64,000 nucleotides of DNA from Nepenthes gracilis (taxonomy: Eukaryota > Streptophyta > Magnoliopsida > Caryophyllales > Nepenthaceae). The notes beneath the pieces are model-generated. The model was not told the origin of the DNA and made no database searches. It was given only the letters and a program-made list of their open reading frames with translations. This document shows, piece by piece, positions 52,076 to 64,000 of this stretch. Position numbers and translations under genes: made by a program. Position 1 is the first letter of the stretch. Each line of letters starts with the position of its first letter. The DNA lies in contig BSYO01000009.1 in NCBI GenBank assembly GCA_033239525.1, positions 14,653,299 to 14,717,298 on the forward strand, in the 5' to 3' direction.

Positions 52076-54810
52076 TCACACAAAAAACCTTAAACCATAC
52101 AAATCCTCCAATAACCATTATATATAAAAATATATCTTGAAGATATAATTATCTATAGGGTCTAATGCCTTGAATACATTGAGAAAAATATAAAATCTAG
52201 ATATATCAAGCAACTATCCAGGGCTACAATCCCAAAAATAACATCCTTGCAGTCTACAAAAGAAATCCTTTCAACACTTAAATAGAATAGTTACCAATCC
52301 CTTGGATCCTCTCTATATGGTGTCCTTTAGCAACTGAAAGATCCTCCACAAACAACTTGAGCTCTGCTCTAATTTGGAGCCAATAAAAAATAAAAGTAAG
52401 CCAAATACTCAATAAGTGATAATAATCAATAACACATAATAATCAATAATTATTTCGAATAAACGATATTAGGATATACAAAAGCAATAATAATAATATA
52501 GAGTTTAACAATAAACTCTACCCGAGACTCTACAAATTGTCATTACTATAGCTCAAAAGTAATAACAAGAATAGATTCCTACTAGACCTGCTTATCATGA
52601 AGACAAAAGGATTCCATAGAACCTGGATCTTATCAATAATAAGCAGGAGTCCTTTGAGTCCAAACATCACAAGAGCAAAGAGATTCTCTGAGTTTGAATA
52701 TCATCATGAATAACCTAGATACTTCAAATCTGAATAACAATATAATATTATGGATTCCACTAAATATAATTCTAGTGAATCCAACTCATAGAATTTACTA
52801 AATACAACTAATGGATTCCACTAATCCCAATGGGTATATAAGGTAATTAATACTCGCAAATTTAACATAAAACTAAATACATGGTCTACCAAAATTCTGC
52901 CATCACTAAGAACAAATGTCTTGCAGGTGCTCATTCCCTCTGCCCATGCAAGATACGTGAATAACAATGCCCAACTTCCCTTCACTCACACAGGGTACGG
53001 AAAGAGAACTACTCAAATTTTCTCCACCCACCAACTGTACTAGAATTACCGTAATATAACAAACCTAACATCCTTCATTGTGATATACCTTGATACTACA
53101 TTATATGATGATTACATGACTATAAGTATCCATCCACACTAAACAATATATCTCATCACCCCTATATATAGAAATCAATATCGAACAACTATTGATCACA
53201 ATAAAATTTCGCAAATTCCATCTTCATTGAAACCTTAGAGTTTTTATATAATCTCATTTTCCCTACGTAAGAACCCAAAAATATACTCATGCAATTGAGT
53301 ATAACGTAAAGGAACTCCACAACATGCAATGATAGGAGCACTATTTGGTACTGATAAGGACCATATTCACGCAATTAATACTAATACAAACAAAGTCAAC
53401 ACTGAGAAAAACAAGGAGGATGCATGGATGCTAAGTATCCGGCTCCTATCATCCTACTAAGCCCACCATGACCCAGTGAATCATACTACCCATAATACAA
53501 TGTCACTTAGATACCAAGTCTAAAATTGGACCAAAACTCATTTATGTTCTCTGGTGTTCGAGCATCTTCTCGCACATAGCCTCTCACACCATCTTGTAAC
53601 ACTATATCTAAATATCACCAAAATTAGCATTTTATTAATCTCATCTATAATGCTATAATTATATAAAATACATCATATTTTATCACCGCTGGACAACTCG
53701 TGAAACCGTCTGAAACCCAACTCGACACTCAAACGTTAGACTATCCACTAAATTGATTAACTATATAACCATATCTATAACAACATGCATAAGCATAAAT
53801 TCAAGGGCTAAACCTCAAGATTTCTACCCATGCCTCTCGGCACAACAGCCAAAGTAGCCGACAACAATAGCAATGGAGGGACTAATATGATGATAGTCGG
53901 CACTCCATCACTCCATTGGTACATCTTTAGGTAATTCGAAACACATTTTCTCAATGAAATATTAATCTATATATATCATAATGTAAGAATGGCATAATTA
54001 TACATGATCACATAAGTTTAACATATACATAATTAGCCCAAAATCCTCAATGGCTTCAACAAAGACTAGCTAAGGCAACTTTCTTTGGTTGTCATCACAA
54101 CTTCATCTCTCAATTTCTGCCACTTTTGGTAATCAAACTCAACTTCCAGTAATATAGTATTAAAATACGTATTTTATAGAGTAAGAATGACAATAATACT
54201 ATCATGAGTGCATTTATTTACCATATGATTGATTGGCTCAAACATAGCCTGATATCATAGCCAATTGTGAAATTATAGAATTTTGTGTTTCTCAACTCAC
54301 TTTCATCACTTAATTTCTATAACTTCAAGGCATCAAAATTCAAGATTCATCAATATAATATTAAACTATACATTTCATAGTACAAGGACACTAATGTCAA
54401 AGACATAAACACATGAGTTTAATGTACAAACAAATAGCACGAAAATGGTTTGGGACCTAATTTTTCACTCTCTCGTGTACTGTTCAACTTATTCCTCACA
54501 GACTTGGTATTGCTCCCTTCGATTAGCAGTGCCTCAAATCTCCTTAAGCAGTAGTTATTCTTGTTTAACAATGTTACCCACTCATTTCTACGAGTTTTTG
54601 CAATAATATGATAATCAGTAGATACCTCCTCAATTTATCTCTTGAAAAAAAAAAAGTTGTGACGAACCACGTTTTTCTAACTAGAATCCAGTGAAGTTCT
54701 AACTGTAAAACGGTTGCCAAACTAATATAACCTGTACAAAAATCTCTGTATAGCACAATATATAACCACAAATCACAACACAAGATTCAACAAGCCACAA
54801 AACTACACGT
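52076..54810. other. AT-rich LTR-like debris, no gene
   Basis: No coding motif longer than a few residues is convincing. The segment near 52375-52440 (GGAGCCAATAAAAAATAAAAG, GTAAGCCAAATACTCAATAAG) has the spacing of the minus-strand gypsy LTR block seen near 10570-10630 and 55105-55165, so much of this may be diverged LTR DNA. Borders cannot be set. Confidence 0.4.
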
Positions 54811-56110
54811 AGCATAGATGTCATGACTCCGGGTATGACGTTGACTCAGATAAAATGCCACTGGGTCCCTAGACAAATCATAAATACCTACGAAAGTATA
54901 TACATTCATCAAAACAGTGAAAACTATACTATGTATAAATCATCATCATCCTACACATGCATCAATATACAATTACATCTCAAAATATACAAATACTCCA
55001 ACAGGAGATTACAAAACTACAAGACCAAGTCCACAACGTCATCTTTCACATCTTCAAGCCTAGCCGACTTCTAATCCTCTACCCCGCCTCATCGGATATA
55101 AACTCGTACTCATCTAAAGGAACGAAAAATAATAAGGATGAGCCAAAAGCTCAGCAAGGCACAATAATTAAGGAGAATAAACAATATACATAAAATAAAG
55201 CAAAGAAAGGGAATAATAACATAATAAAGATGCATAAACATGAAGTACGATCAAATCTACTTTCCGGAATACATTTGTCTTTTCCGTTTTACTTCTTCTT
55301 TCTTTAGATTCTAAAACATACAGAATTTCCATTATCTCTGCGAACCAAGGCCAGTAAGTCTTACCAACTAACGATGCGATCAAACAAGGAAATAAATGTG
55401 TTTGCTTTTATACATTCTAAAGTGTAAACCTACGCAATTCAACGCCTTGTGGTGAGCGGTATACCTTTAACCTAATATACGGGGTCATAACACATATGCC
55501 ACTATGTCCCTTGTGACCCAAAGGCAGTTCTTGTACTTCCACAGTAATATCCTAAGGCATATTAGGGAATACTACCCTCTGAAATATAAATTCTCGATCC
55601 AATACCATAATTACTTATTCTTAGGGAATTCCATACTCATTCATAAAATATTGTTCTCACTCTAGGAGAACGGCCCATCAAACATAACATATCATGAAAT
55701 TTTCTTCTTATACTTCTAATAATTTGCATAAATCTTATGGGTTTAAGTCTTCACATAACTTAAATTATATGCATGATCATCATAAAGCATGAAAAAAATA
55801 GAAATTCTTACCACTGTGAGTCAAACGTAACTTTAGGGCTTCCGAATAACAAATCCCTTCACAAATGAATATAACATGATTTTTGGAGTATATGCAAGAT
55901 AACATATTTAGCGTACATGCGGTTAAATATTACTATTCATGTCCGATAATATTTTCGGAATATATAAAATTAACATATATAAAATCTGTGTGCATAATTA
56001 CCAAATATACGAAATACTTGCATCCATAAAGTTAGGGTTATGAATTTCTAAAGCCAAATCATGCATAAATTATATGAAAATCGGGTAAAACTAAAGGGGG
56101 CTCAGGTTAG
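54811..56110 (-). repeat. Fragment of a chromovirus-type LTR
   Basis: The block near 55085-55165 (CTCATCGGATATAAACTCG, ATAAGGATGAGCC, GCTCAGCAAGGCACAATAATTAAGG) is similar to 10550-10640 in the LTR of gypsy element 2 and, less so, to 29290-29420. The block around 55390-55560 similarly recalls 10745-10925. It lies where the rest of RT of gypsy element 4 should be, so it truncates that element. Confidence 0.55.
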
Positions 56111-56125
56111 GGTTTTGGTGAGCAT

Positions 56126-57086
56126 AAATCTGCACAAATCTAGGTACAATGTCAATAGCAAACTCAATCTCCCACTCAGCTGGCAATCCAAGCAAATCTT
56201 CCTAAAAAATATTCTCAAATTCCCATGTGACCAAAATATCTTCTATGGTTATAGAATAACTTCTAAATATTACCATATATGCCAAATACGCTCGGCACAC
56301 ATCTCTAATCAAATGACTCGCGTGCAATGCCAAAATCAAGCACAAAGCCTCCTTATTGATCCTTCCTTGAAACTCGAAGGATTTATATTTCGAAATACAA
56401 AACAAAACTGTCTTATTGAAATAGTCTACGGTAGCGTGATAACACACCAGCTAATCCATTCCAAAATCACATCAAAGTCTGACATATCCAATAGAATCAG
56501 ATTTACTAATAATTCATAACCACGGACCCAAATTGGATATCAATGGTATACCATATCAACCAATAGAAACTTATCCCTCGAGGTAAATACCATTAATTTA
56601 CAATCTAGATATTGGGAAGGCACACACAAATTTCATACAAATTTAGGAGACACAGAGTGTGTTGCCTCAAGATTAATCAAAATATGTGCTAAGGAATCAA
56701 AGATCTGCAGATTGCCATCCCCGATTGAGGGATTAGCTCTAGCATCATGAGCTGTGGCTGTAAACATCTTGCCTAGAACCGTTGGCCTCTTATTTGAATG
56801 CCTCAAGTTCAGATAATCCTTAAATAAGTGACCCCACTCTAACAAAAGCAAACTCACCCCGTGTGATTCTTTTCATAAAACTCATAGGTAGATCTCGTAA
56901 AGTGGAACCTCGGAGGGGAAGGCTTTGCTTCAACTGAATTTCCTTTATCTTGACTTGACTTTCCCTTAAATCAACTTCCTGACATCAAATGAAATATCCA
57001 ACAAGAGACTCCACCCTTTGAACTCTGACATCGCTGCTTTGATTTTTTTTCTGAAAATGTTTCTCTAAATATGCTCCTGCTCAATA
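56126..57086 (-). pseudogene. Gypsy element 4: knuckle, protease, start of RT
   Basis: On the minus strand, reading from 57086: a weak knuckle region ending GHLFKDYLNLRHSNKRP (near 56835), then GKMFTATAHDARANPS, LQIFDSLAHILINLEATHS near 56690, where D.GATHS is usual and the catalytic Asp is lost. The protease end and linker follow at 56447-56202 (CYHATVDYFNKTVLF, FQGRINKEALCLILALHAS). The RT entry LDCQLSGRLSLLLTLYLD, in another frame LPAEWEIEFAIDIVP, is near 56190-56130. Similarity stops at about 56126, where LTR-like DNA begins. The rest of pol and the 3' LTR are missing. Confidence 0.8.
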
Positions 57087-57091
57087 AACAG

Positions 57092-59218
57092 TGTAAGGTT
57101 TGAGTTTCTACAATTATATTAATTATGATTAATTAAACTAATATATCAAAATTGAGGTCAAAAGATAGAAAAATTGTATCAAAAGAGTCAAAATTGGACC
57201 AAAATGGCTACTGTCTAATGCAGGCCTAAGGCATGCTTCATGTAGGCTTGATATGCACCCGAAGGAGGCTCCAACCACACTTGAGCGCTGATTTCAGTTT
57301 GCTTGGCACTCAATACACGTTCGACATACTCTCAAGCTTGATTTCCAAAATGTTTCCGCCTAAAAGGCACTTAAGGCACACTCAAGTGTGAATTCCAAAA
57401 AAGTTGCGCTTGAGCAGCACTTGAATGGTGTTCGAGCATCAAATGCCGAATCGTAGCGCCCAATGCATGCTCAACTAGTGCTTGAGCACTAGCGCGGGTA
57501 TAAATAATGCCCGAGGATAAGTTTTGTCATTTTTAAAGTGGTGTAGGTAAAGAGAGAAAAGAAAATTGAGGAGAAGAGAGAGGAGAAGAGAGAAAAGAGA
57601 GAGAAAGCTTTCGGTATCTCAAGTTAGGACAATTAGAGTAAAAATTTGGATAAATCAGGTTGAGACAAGTACATCCTAAGTCCTTTCTTTGATTTGTTGT
57701 TATTTATTTTCATTTTCTGAGTATTCTTATTCTAATACACATCCAAGTTAAGATTTTAAAGTTAAGATATATAAATCATTTATATATATTAATTTTTTGT
57801 GATTTTATGATAAAATTTCTCAAGAATTTATGTTTACATATATGTAACATGTAATATGTATGATATTTTAGAATCTAAATTTTTTCATGATTAGAAACGT
57901 AATAATTGTTCCTACCTGTTTGTACTTCAAAATTGTTAATTTTAAGTTATTACATGTTTAATTATATACTACATATTTGCTGAATTTATGATAATTCTAA
58001 AATTCCTTCTACATGAATTGTATTAAGTTCCATGCATTAAGAGTTACCATGATTAAAATAAAATGTAAGATATCATGAAAAAGAGAAAACTCTATAATTA
58101 TGTTAAAAAATAATAAATCGTTTTTCAAAATGGTGAGAACTAAAAATCAAGAAGTAAAATGTAGAGTTTTTCCTGAGTTAAAAATTAGACCACGGTTATA
58201 ATTCAATGGATAGTATATTTTGGCATACCTTAATATATTATAATAGAAAATCAATGTCTAAAACTATCGAACCGCGAGTTAAAAAGTGGTGTCTAGTCCC
58301 ATTAATAAGATTATATATAGACGGCCCACCTATGGGTCTTGAATAAAAGTATATAAATAGAAACATATGGCCTCTAATTGTGTGGAAATAAACACAATTC
58401 CGATTTTAATTTATCACTCATTTAGCTAATAAGGCCTACTAACCCTGGTCCCTAAAAAAAATAAAATTTATATATGTTTTGATGAGTAAGACTAAGAAAG
58501 AACAAGATAAGGAATCCGAAATTGCATCACGAAGTTTTTCTTGCCCATATTTTATGTCATTGCATCCTATTATAATTACTATTCCTTCCAATATATTTTT
58601 AAAGATATAATATGCATATATCTTGATATATATTGTATGTTATTGAGTATTTGGTTCCCACCTTACTATTTTATAAATTCTCTCGAGATGAGTTACACAA
58701 ATTCTTATTAGATGAGTAGGAGTGAAGATTGAAGTGACTAGTTATACTTTTTTAGATACTTATATCTCCAAACAATGTTTAATATACTTAGATGCAATAT
58801 TTTAGTTTGATTTAAGATGTGGACAAATGACTAAGAGTTGTAAGATATTGTAAGCTCTTGGACTGGATTTCAATATTTAAAATGATGTTTTGTGGCTTTT
58901 GGCAATTGCTTGTATTGTGTTGGATGTTGATTACTTTTGCAAGTTATCAGATGATTGATGACATTCAAATAATCATCTTTCTTTAACAAGATCCAACGTC
59001 ATATAATTTTTGAGTTAATGTCGGAGCCATAGATAACGTGGCAATATATTTAGATTCTGTGTATGATATTTTGTTATTATGTAGAGTTGATTAAGGTATC
59101 AACGTGGGAAAGTCATGTCTAGTTAGTCAATTGATTAATTTATTGGTTAAATTAATAATTAAAACATAATTAATTATAATTATGATTAATGATAGAATTT
59201 AGAACATGGTCCGTCACA
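57092..59218 (+). repeat. Solo LTR of a chromovirus-type gypsy, ~2.13 kb
   Basis: The insert starts TGTAAGGTTTGAGTTTC and ends GGTCCGTCACA, the same kind of ends as the LTR of element 3. It splits the gag and knuckle of gypsy element 4. Flanks AACAG (57087-57091) and AATAG (59219-59223) are a decayed 5 bp target duplication. It has a TATA box (GGGTATAAATAATG near 57496) downstream of five CTTGAG/CTCAAG sites. No internal region is present, as expected after LTR-LTR recombination. Confidence 0.82.
57499..57506 (+). promoter_or_regulatory. TATA box of the solo LTR
   Basis: TATAAATA sits 13 bases after the last CTTGAG motif, the same layout as in the LTR of element 3 (16264-16288). Confidence 0.5.
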
Positions 59219-59223
59219 AATAG

Positions 59224-59992
59224 AGCCCAATCCAGCACCTTGCGATAAGTCCACAATCGAAGCAGCACCAATTACTTTTGGATTAAGTCTTGCAACCCCT
59301 ATAGAAATTTCTGAGCTCTCGCGACTCATCATCGATCAAATGGGGAGCAAACTAAGACAGCTCTAAAAATTATGTTTTGTACTCAGCTATTAACCGGTTC
59401 CCTTGTTGCAGCGTGCCAAACTTGGCTCCTTTGATCTCCCGGATGCTCGATGGGAAGTATTTCTCTAGGAATGCCTCCGGAAGATCTCTCAAGCGATCAC
59501 CTCATTGTCCTGGCCCAAGATATGGTATTAGAAATCCACCATTTCATAACTTCTCCATCTAATCTATACACGACAAACCTCACTCTATCCTCCTCGGGGC
59601 AATTGATGACCTCAAAAACTCTCTCCACCTTCTTCAGCAAGTTCTCTACTTTGATCGGGTCAAACTCTCCCAGAAACTCCAAAACATGCTCGCCTTTGGA
59701 TTAGTCCAAGGGTGCCCAGCCCTGGCCCTGCTCGACCATTCTTCTCAAAATAGTCATACCCGATCCAACTACTAGATCATCCTTTCTATCATATCGCTCA
59801 TGCGACCCATCATATCAACATAATCACCCTCATGACCCGAGGCCAATCTCCTGCCCCTAGTATCCTCCCAACTTATGATTGATTTTCTAGCTCCGACATC
59901 TTCTCAACTTGAGACTGACCTTCTACTCCTGATCGCATCCTCCCGACTTGAGAATGATCTCCAACTCCAAAAATCTCTATGGTCGCCATGAT
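59224..59992 (-). pseudogene. Gypsy element 4 gag
   Basis: The start is the ATG at 59992 (MATIEIFGVGDHSQVGRMRSG on the minus strand), followed by a few short repeats of a SQVE/SQVG pattern. The gag domain at 59682-59497 is well kept: FLGEFDPIKVENLLKKVERVF, CPEEDRVRFVVYRLDGEVMKWW. It continues near 59350-59224 as FAPHLIDDESRELRNF, then is cut by the solo LTR. Frameshifts lie near 59500 and 59400. The gag sequence (FDPIKVE, CPEEDRVRFVVYRLDGE) is diverged from that of elements 2 and 3, so it belongs to a different subfamily. Confidence 0.85.
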
Positions 59993-60068
59993 ATTCACAT
60001 ATCATCAAAAGATTCAATCAATAACCTTCCCAAAAATCAACCTAAAATCAACCCAAAAACTTTCCATT

Positions 60069-62043
60069 GCGACTGTTTGATATCGTTTCTGTCACAAACC
60101 CGTACCAAGTTGATCAAATAATTAAATAATTAAATCCCAAAAATAAATAAATAAATCTCAAATCGGGTGTGACAAACCAAACATACATGGGATACAAACA
60201 TAACCTACAAAAGACCTCATTAGATAACCATCCGAACAAAATAATCATGACCTACTCCAAATAATCGTAAGGAAACATATCAAAAAGTCAACAACAACTC
60301 ATCCACATAATAAAATAAATTTATACATCCTTGGCCAACTCAAAAATCCAAGGACGGCCTAAAATAAAATCCATCCAAAAATTGACACATAGCCGATGAC
60401 ATTTAAATCTAGAGAAATATAATGCTCACTAGAGAATGCGACGCCCTACCAAATCTCATCCCACTCCTACAATAAATTCAAAATTTATATTTTGAAGGGA
60501 TAAATATAAAATATGAATCTAAAATTCATCAAATATCATATATAAAAATAAACATGTCCAATAAATTAGAGAAAATGTCCAAGAACAATTGCCAAATCAA
60601 ATGACAAATATAAATCCAATTCACCAATGTCAATGTCCAATTATCAAATCCAAGATAGAATCCAATATCAAAACCAATGGAAATTTCATACTCAAATCAT
60701 ATATCAAATCCAAAATAAATATTCAATCAGAAAACAATCCTCTCGATACGTGTGTGTGTGTGTATATATATATAAAATGATCAAGATACCAAATCAGAAG
60801 TCCAATTCAATGCCCAATCAAATCGTGATGTGAGATAGAATACAATAACCAGATGATCCAATCGCATGAGTAGAAGCTGAAGTAGCACCGCAAGTAGATA
60901 ATTAAAAGTCTGAATCAAAATAAAATCTATGAGACATACCAAAACCCATCTATTGACAAAATTGAGGAATCTCAAATTCAAATCCAAATCAAAATTCGAA
61001 TACAAATCCATACAAAAATACAAATCATATACCAAATTTGAGTTTTAATTATTTAAAGACTCATTTGATAAAGAGTTACACATACTTTCGGTAATTTTAG
61101 GCCAAACCATATACAGTTTAGGCCAAGTATGTAAGACCACCTATATACTCTATCTCCTATAGGTAAGGTTGCTCACTATATTTTACCATCCATAATCTTG
61201 AGTCCAATTCTCAAGTTTATCAGATATATTAAGTTATTCGAATATATTATAAATTTTAATTAAATATTCAATGGGGTGGGTCACTACATTCAAGCCTTTC
61301 CTATTGGTAGAAAATGATTTTTAATAACAAATCTCCCCGTTAGAAACTAACCAAAATATCTAATAATGAATCCAAAGGTAGTGACCATAATCCCGACACG
61401 TGCATGTGAAAATGTATGGCCCATATAAGATTTTATACTCATTTTCATATAAATATAAATATATAGTGTTTAATATTTATCCATTTTTAAAAAAATATAT
61501 ATAAAACCATCAAATAAAAATAGAAACAAAATAAATTCCTCAAACAACTGGTAAAATTGTCATCCATGCACAAGGAGAATGAACAAACTAATTAAAAGTG
61601 CACACATGGATTTAAAACTTTCAAATAAAAAAAACGTTATCAGAAGAAAAATTAGACAAAGGATAGAGTTAGAAAATACTTACCTCAACTTTATAACTAT
61701 TTGATCTGATGAAAGGATGTTCTGAAGAACCCGAACGGCCCATTCTCTCTCTTCTCCCCACACTCTCACTCCTCTTTCTTTTCTCCTCGTATGAATGGGT
61801 GCACAGTACCCTGTGCCTCCATTTATAAATAGGCCTGCACTTGAGCACACCACGGGCGTGCCTTGGGCACTGATATTTTGGAATTGGTGCCTCGGGTAGG
61901 CCTCGGAAGTGCATCAGATGCCGCACCATTAAACTGAATTTCCTTCAAAATTTTACATTATAATTATTTCAAAATGCATCCAATTAATCCAAAAAGTTAC
62001 AACTAATATCAAAATTATCTAGATAGAGGTCCGAGGTACTACA
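60069..62043 (-). repeat. 5' LTR and primer site of gypsy element 4
   Basis: The LTR spans 60090-62043 (1,954 bp). On the minus strand it starts TGTAGTACCTCGGACC and ends GGGTTTGTGACA, and is followed by GAAACGATATCAAACAGTCGC (60089-60069), a decayed Met-tRNA-type primer site. A minus-strand TATA-like TATTTATAAAT lies near 61821-61831 with a CTTGAG/CTCAAG site beside it. A TG/TA microsatellite lies at about 60750-60775. The flank to the right (TTTAG) is SIRE-like gag, into which this element inserted. Confidence 0.8.
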
Positions 62044-63090
62044 TTTAGACACTCCCTGAACAACTTGTCATAAATCTCCTATAGGTCACAAAACTTATTC
62101 TCCAACTTATTTTCAAAGTCATCAGTTTAATCTAATTTTTCTTTTAGATCCTCATCATGTCTACTCATAGAGTTCATGAAAACCATGTAATGGACCTCAC
62201 TTTCTTCTGTACATCTTTTACTTTCCTCCGCTTCATCGTGGTCAATGTAGTAGCATAGCTTGTCGTAATTGACATTTGAAATTTAGGCATTAAGTTCGAA
62301 TAAACATAAAACTATGACATGCATGACATTAAACTTCTTAAGATTTTTTTTTTTATTTTTAAATGTTTTTAATCTTTTAATTTCTTGTTTATCATTCTTG
62401 TCACTTTTAGGGGATATTGAATTTCCTTTTTGTTTATTAGAAGGGTTTTCAATATTCTTCAAAAATTTTTTGAAATTTTTTTTTATAAAAAGGAAAAAAT
62501 CTTTATTGTTGGGGAATTCTTCATCGGATTCATTTTGAATTTCCTCGTTGACAAACTAAAAGGCAATGGATTTATTTTTCTTTGCTTGTGGGAGTGTGTA
62601 TTCATAGATTTGCAATGATTCAATACATTCTTTTATTTTTACTTTGTCAAGATATTTACTTTCCTCAATAGTAATAACCTTTAGCCTAAATCACTCAAAT
62701 AATGTTCTCAAGACTTTATGAACGATCTGATTTTTAAGAATTCTTCCACCAATGTTGAATGTGAAATTTACAATGTCATTTAACAAGTTGTAAAATTCAT
62801 CAAAGGTTTTATCTCCTTTTATTCTAATTTCTTAAAATCTAATAAGAAGCATATACAATTTTGAGTTTTTAACTATTTTAATTCCTTTATGTGTGATTTC
62901 AAATATCTCCCAAGCATTTTTTGAGGTTTTACATATCAAGATATACTGAAATTCCTCAAGAAAAATAGCTATAAAAATAGCATATAACTATTTACTATTC
63001 TAGTTGCATGCATCTTGTTCCTATTTACTCCATATTGACAAAACCCAAGGTTTATTATTGGTTTTACTTTGAGACAAAGTCTACTAGATT
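62044..63090 (-). pseudogene. SIRE-like Ty1/copia gag, 5' part
   Basis: One minus-strand frame with only a few stops reads AWEIFEITHKGIKIVKNSK (near 62920), YMLLIRF, GDKTFDEFYNLLNDIVNF, GGRILKNQIVHKVLRTLF, FRLKVITIEESKYLDKVKI, ECIESLQIYEYTL, AKKNKSIAF, NEESDEEF-like EIQNESDEEFP and KKNFKKFLKNIENPSNKQKG (near 62450). This is the UBN2-type gag of SIRE/Maximus copia elements (compare AWEIL..THEG, ESI..M..RF..IVN.L, LRSLP..W..KVTAI.EA.DL..L, SLM.YE). Further left CYYIDHDEAEESKRCTEESE (about 62260-62200) and a coiled LENKFCDL.EIYDKLF region continue to 62044, where gypsy element 4 cuts it. Confidence 0.8.
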
Positions 63091-63240
63091 GTATGTTTCC
63101 TCACGCTCGTTTATCTATAAATTTTATTAATAATACTCTTATATAAACCTTTCAATATGCATAATTGTTTTTATAAAAGTCAAAAAGAATAGACAAAGAC
63201 TGATTAGCATGCATCTAAATAAAATCAAGGACAAAGGTGA

Positions 63241-64000
63241 GTCTTTGATACTAATTGAAAAGGATCAAGTAGTCTCTAATTTCAAAGCATTTAGACCCAT
63301 TTAAATCACAAAAGCAAAATATATTAGAATATATAATATATGTAAACTATTTTCTAATATAGGTATAAATCAAAATAATATTTATAGCAAATAATAGTAC
63401 CAATATAGATATAAATAATAAGAAAATCAACACGTAAATTTTTGATAACGAATGAAAATTCTGATAACTAATAATTATCGAGTAAAATCTTTTGGATTTC
63501 TACTGCTAGTGAAAGTAATATACTAAAAAAGTTAATTTACAATTTGAGTAGTATAAACATACTAAACCTTAACCAACTATTCCAAACTTATAACTCCTAT
63601 TAAGAAACTCTTTGAATTTACTTGTAGCAACGGACACCTTTTAATCTTTATGTTAATATTGTTTTATTTGTTGTAGAATCTTCGCACACTATTGGATCTC
63701 AATATCCACACCACCAATGTTGTGATGAAGGCTTACAAGATGAAACTAGTATGCAATACAACTGAGAAATATAAGAAAAGAAAACCTTGGCAATTAATCT
63801 TAATAGTAAATGTTTGTTTTTCTCAAATGGAGGCAATTCACATTTATCAATAAGAGCTTTAAGAGATGGTTGCTGCTATTCTCAATTTTTCTTGTCACTT
63901 AAATGTTTGAAAATAAGATATTTATAGAGAAGTTAAAAATTAGGTAAAAATATGCAACCATTTAGAAAACAATTTTCTAACGCATGTGCACCACATTGGT
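63241..64000 (-). repeat. Primer site and 5' LTR (part) of the SIRE-like element
   Basis: On the minus strand CCTTTTCA ends the LTR at 63256 and is followed by ATTAGTATCAAAGAC (63255-63241), a decayed Met-tRNA-type primer site. The leader 63240-63091 has no gene. A minus-strand TATA-like CTCTATAAATATC lies near 63918-63930. The LTR start is not seen and probably lies beyond the window. Confidence 0.65.

Noticed and set aside
60740..60780. TG/TA microsatellite and other short simple repeats (also near 37496, 38084 and 40095)
   Set aside because: Ordinary simple repeats within LTR or AT-rich DNA. No further significance seen.
1..64000. tRNA, rRNA, riboswitch or bacterial operon features
   Set aside because: None visible by eye. 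Met-tRNA-like sequences are only short retroelement primer sites, not tRNA genes.

Overview
The window looks like nuclear DNA from a flowering plant, most likely a eudicot, in a heterochromatic, transposon-packed region. Almost every recognisable protein fragment belongs to a plant transposable-element family: CACTA/En-Spm, Ty3/gypsy of the chromovirus (Tekay/Del-like) and Tat types, Ty1/copia of the Tork/Tnt1-like and SIRE-like types, and LINEs. These fragments are mostly broken by stops and frameshifts. I see no bacterial gene organisation, CRISPR array, rRNA or tRNA gene. The only non-transposon gene sequence I can argue for is a PTB-type RNA-binding (RRM) fragment at 38.5-39.1 kb.

Layout. 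1-2.2 kb: AT-rich, no gene. 2.5-7.02 kb: a CACTA transposon (+) with a broken TNP2-type transposase, a neighbouring three-exon Transposase_24/TNPA-like gene that reads open, a dense inverted-motif subterminal array and a clear 3' terminal inverted repeat. 7.0-10.06 kb: a very decayed Ty3/gypsy relic (+). 10.06-15.97 kb: a second gypsy element (-), into whose 5' leader a third gypsy (+, 15972-24095) is inserted; that third element has a 3.2 kb 5' LTR and only about 190 bp of its 3' LTR. A 644 bp poly(A)-tailed insertion sits inside its 5' LTR. 24.1-35.1 kb: a Tat-lineage gypsy (+), interrupted by a 1.76 kb poly(A)-tailed insertion (24673-26434) and by a probable ~3 kb solo LTR (28983-32002, -). 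35.1-36.5 kb: LTR-like AT-rich DNA. 36.5-37.3 kb: a LINE C-terminus. 38.0-38.3 kb: a GC-rich foldback.

39.5-45.1 kb is the best preserved element: a full-length Tork/Tnt1-like copia with two ~790 bp LTRs, PBS, polypurine tract and a perfect 5 bp target duplication (CATAA). Its LTR carries twelve TTGAC/GTCAA W-box cores. 45.2-52.1 kb holds a related LTR and a second, decayed copia (-), with a ~0.6-0.7 kb duplicated block on both sides. 52-56.1 kb is LTR-derived debris. 56.1-62.04 kb is a fourth gypsy (-) with its 5' LTR and PBS, split by a 2.1 kb solo LTR. 62.04-64 kb is the 5' end of a SIRE-like copia (-) running off the window.

Working order. Gag, protease, integrase, reverse transcriptase and RNase H fragments follow the usual order of their families, so lineage and nesting can be read even though no autonomous retroelement remains. 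Many stops fall at expected Gln, Trp or Arg codons, and the Tat primer site and an LTR palindrome family show C-to-T changes, consistent with long-term cytosine methylation. The least explained items are the two poly(A)-tailed insertions that share a 3' tail but carry different unidentified ORFs, and the W-box-loaded copia LTRs. I did not find a convincing new multi-gene system.
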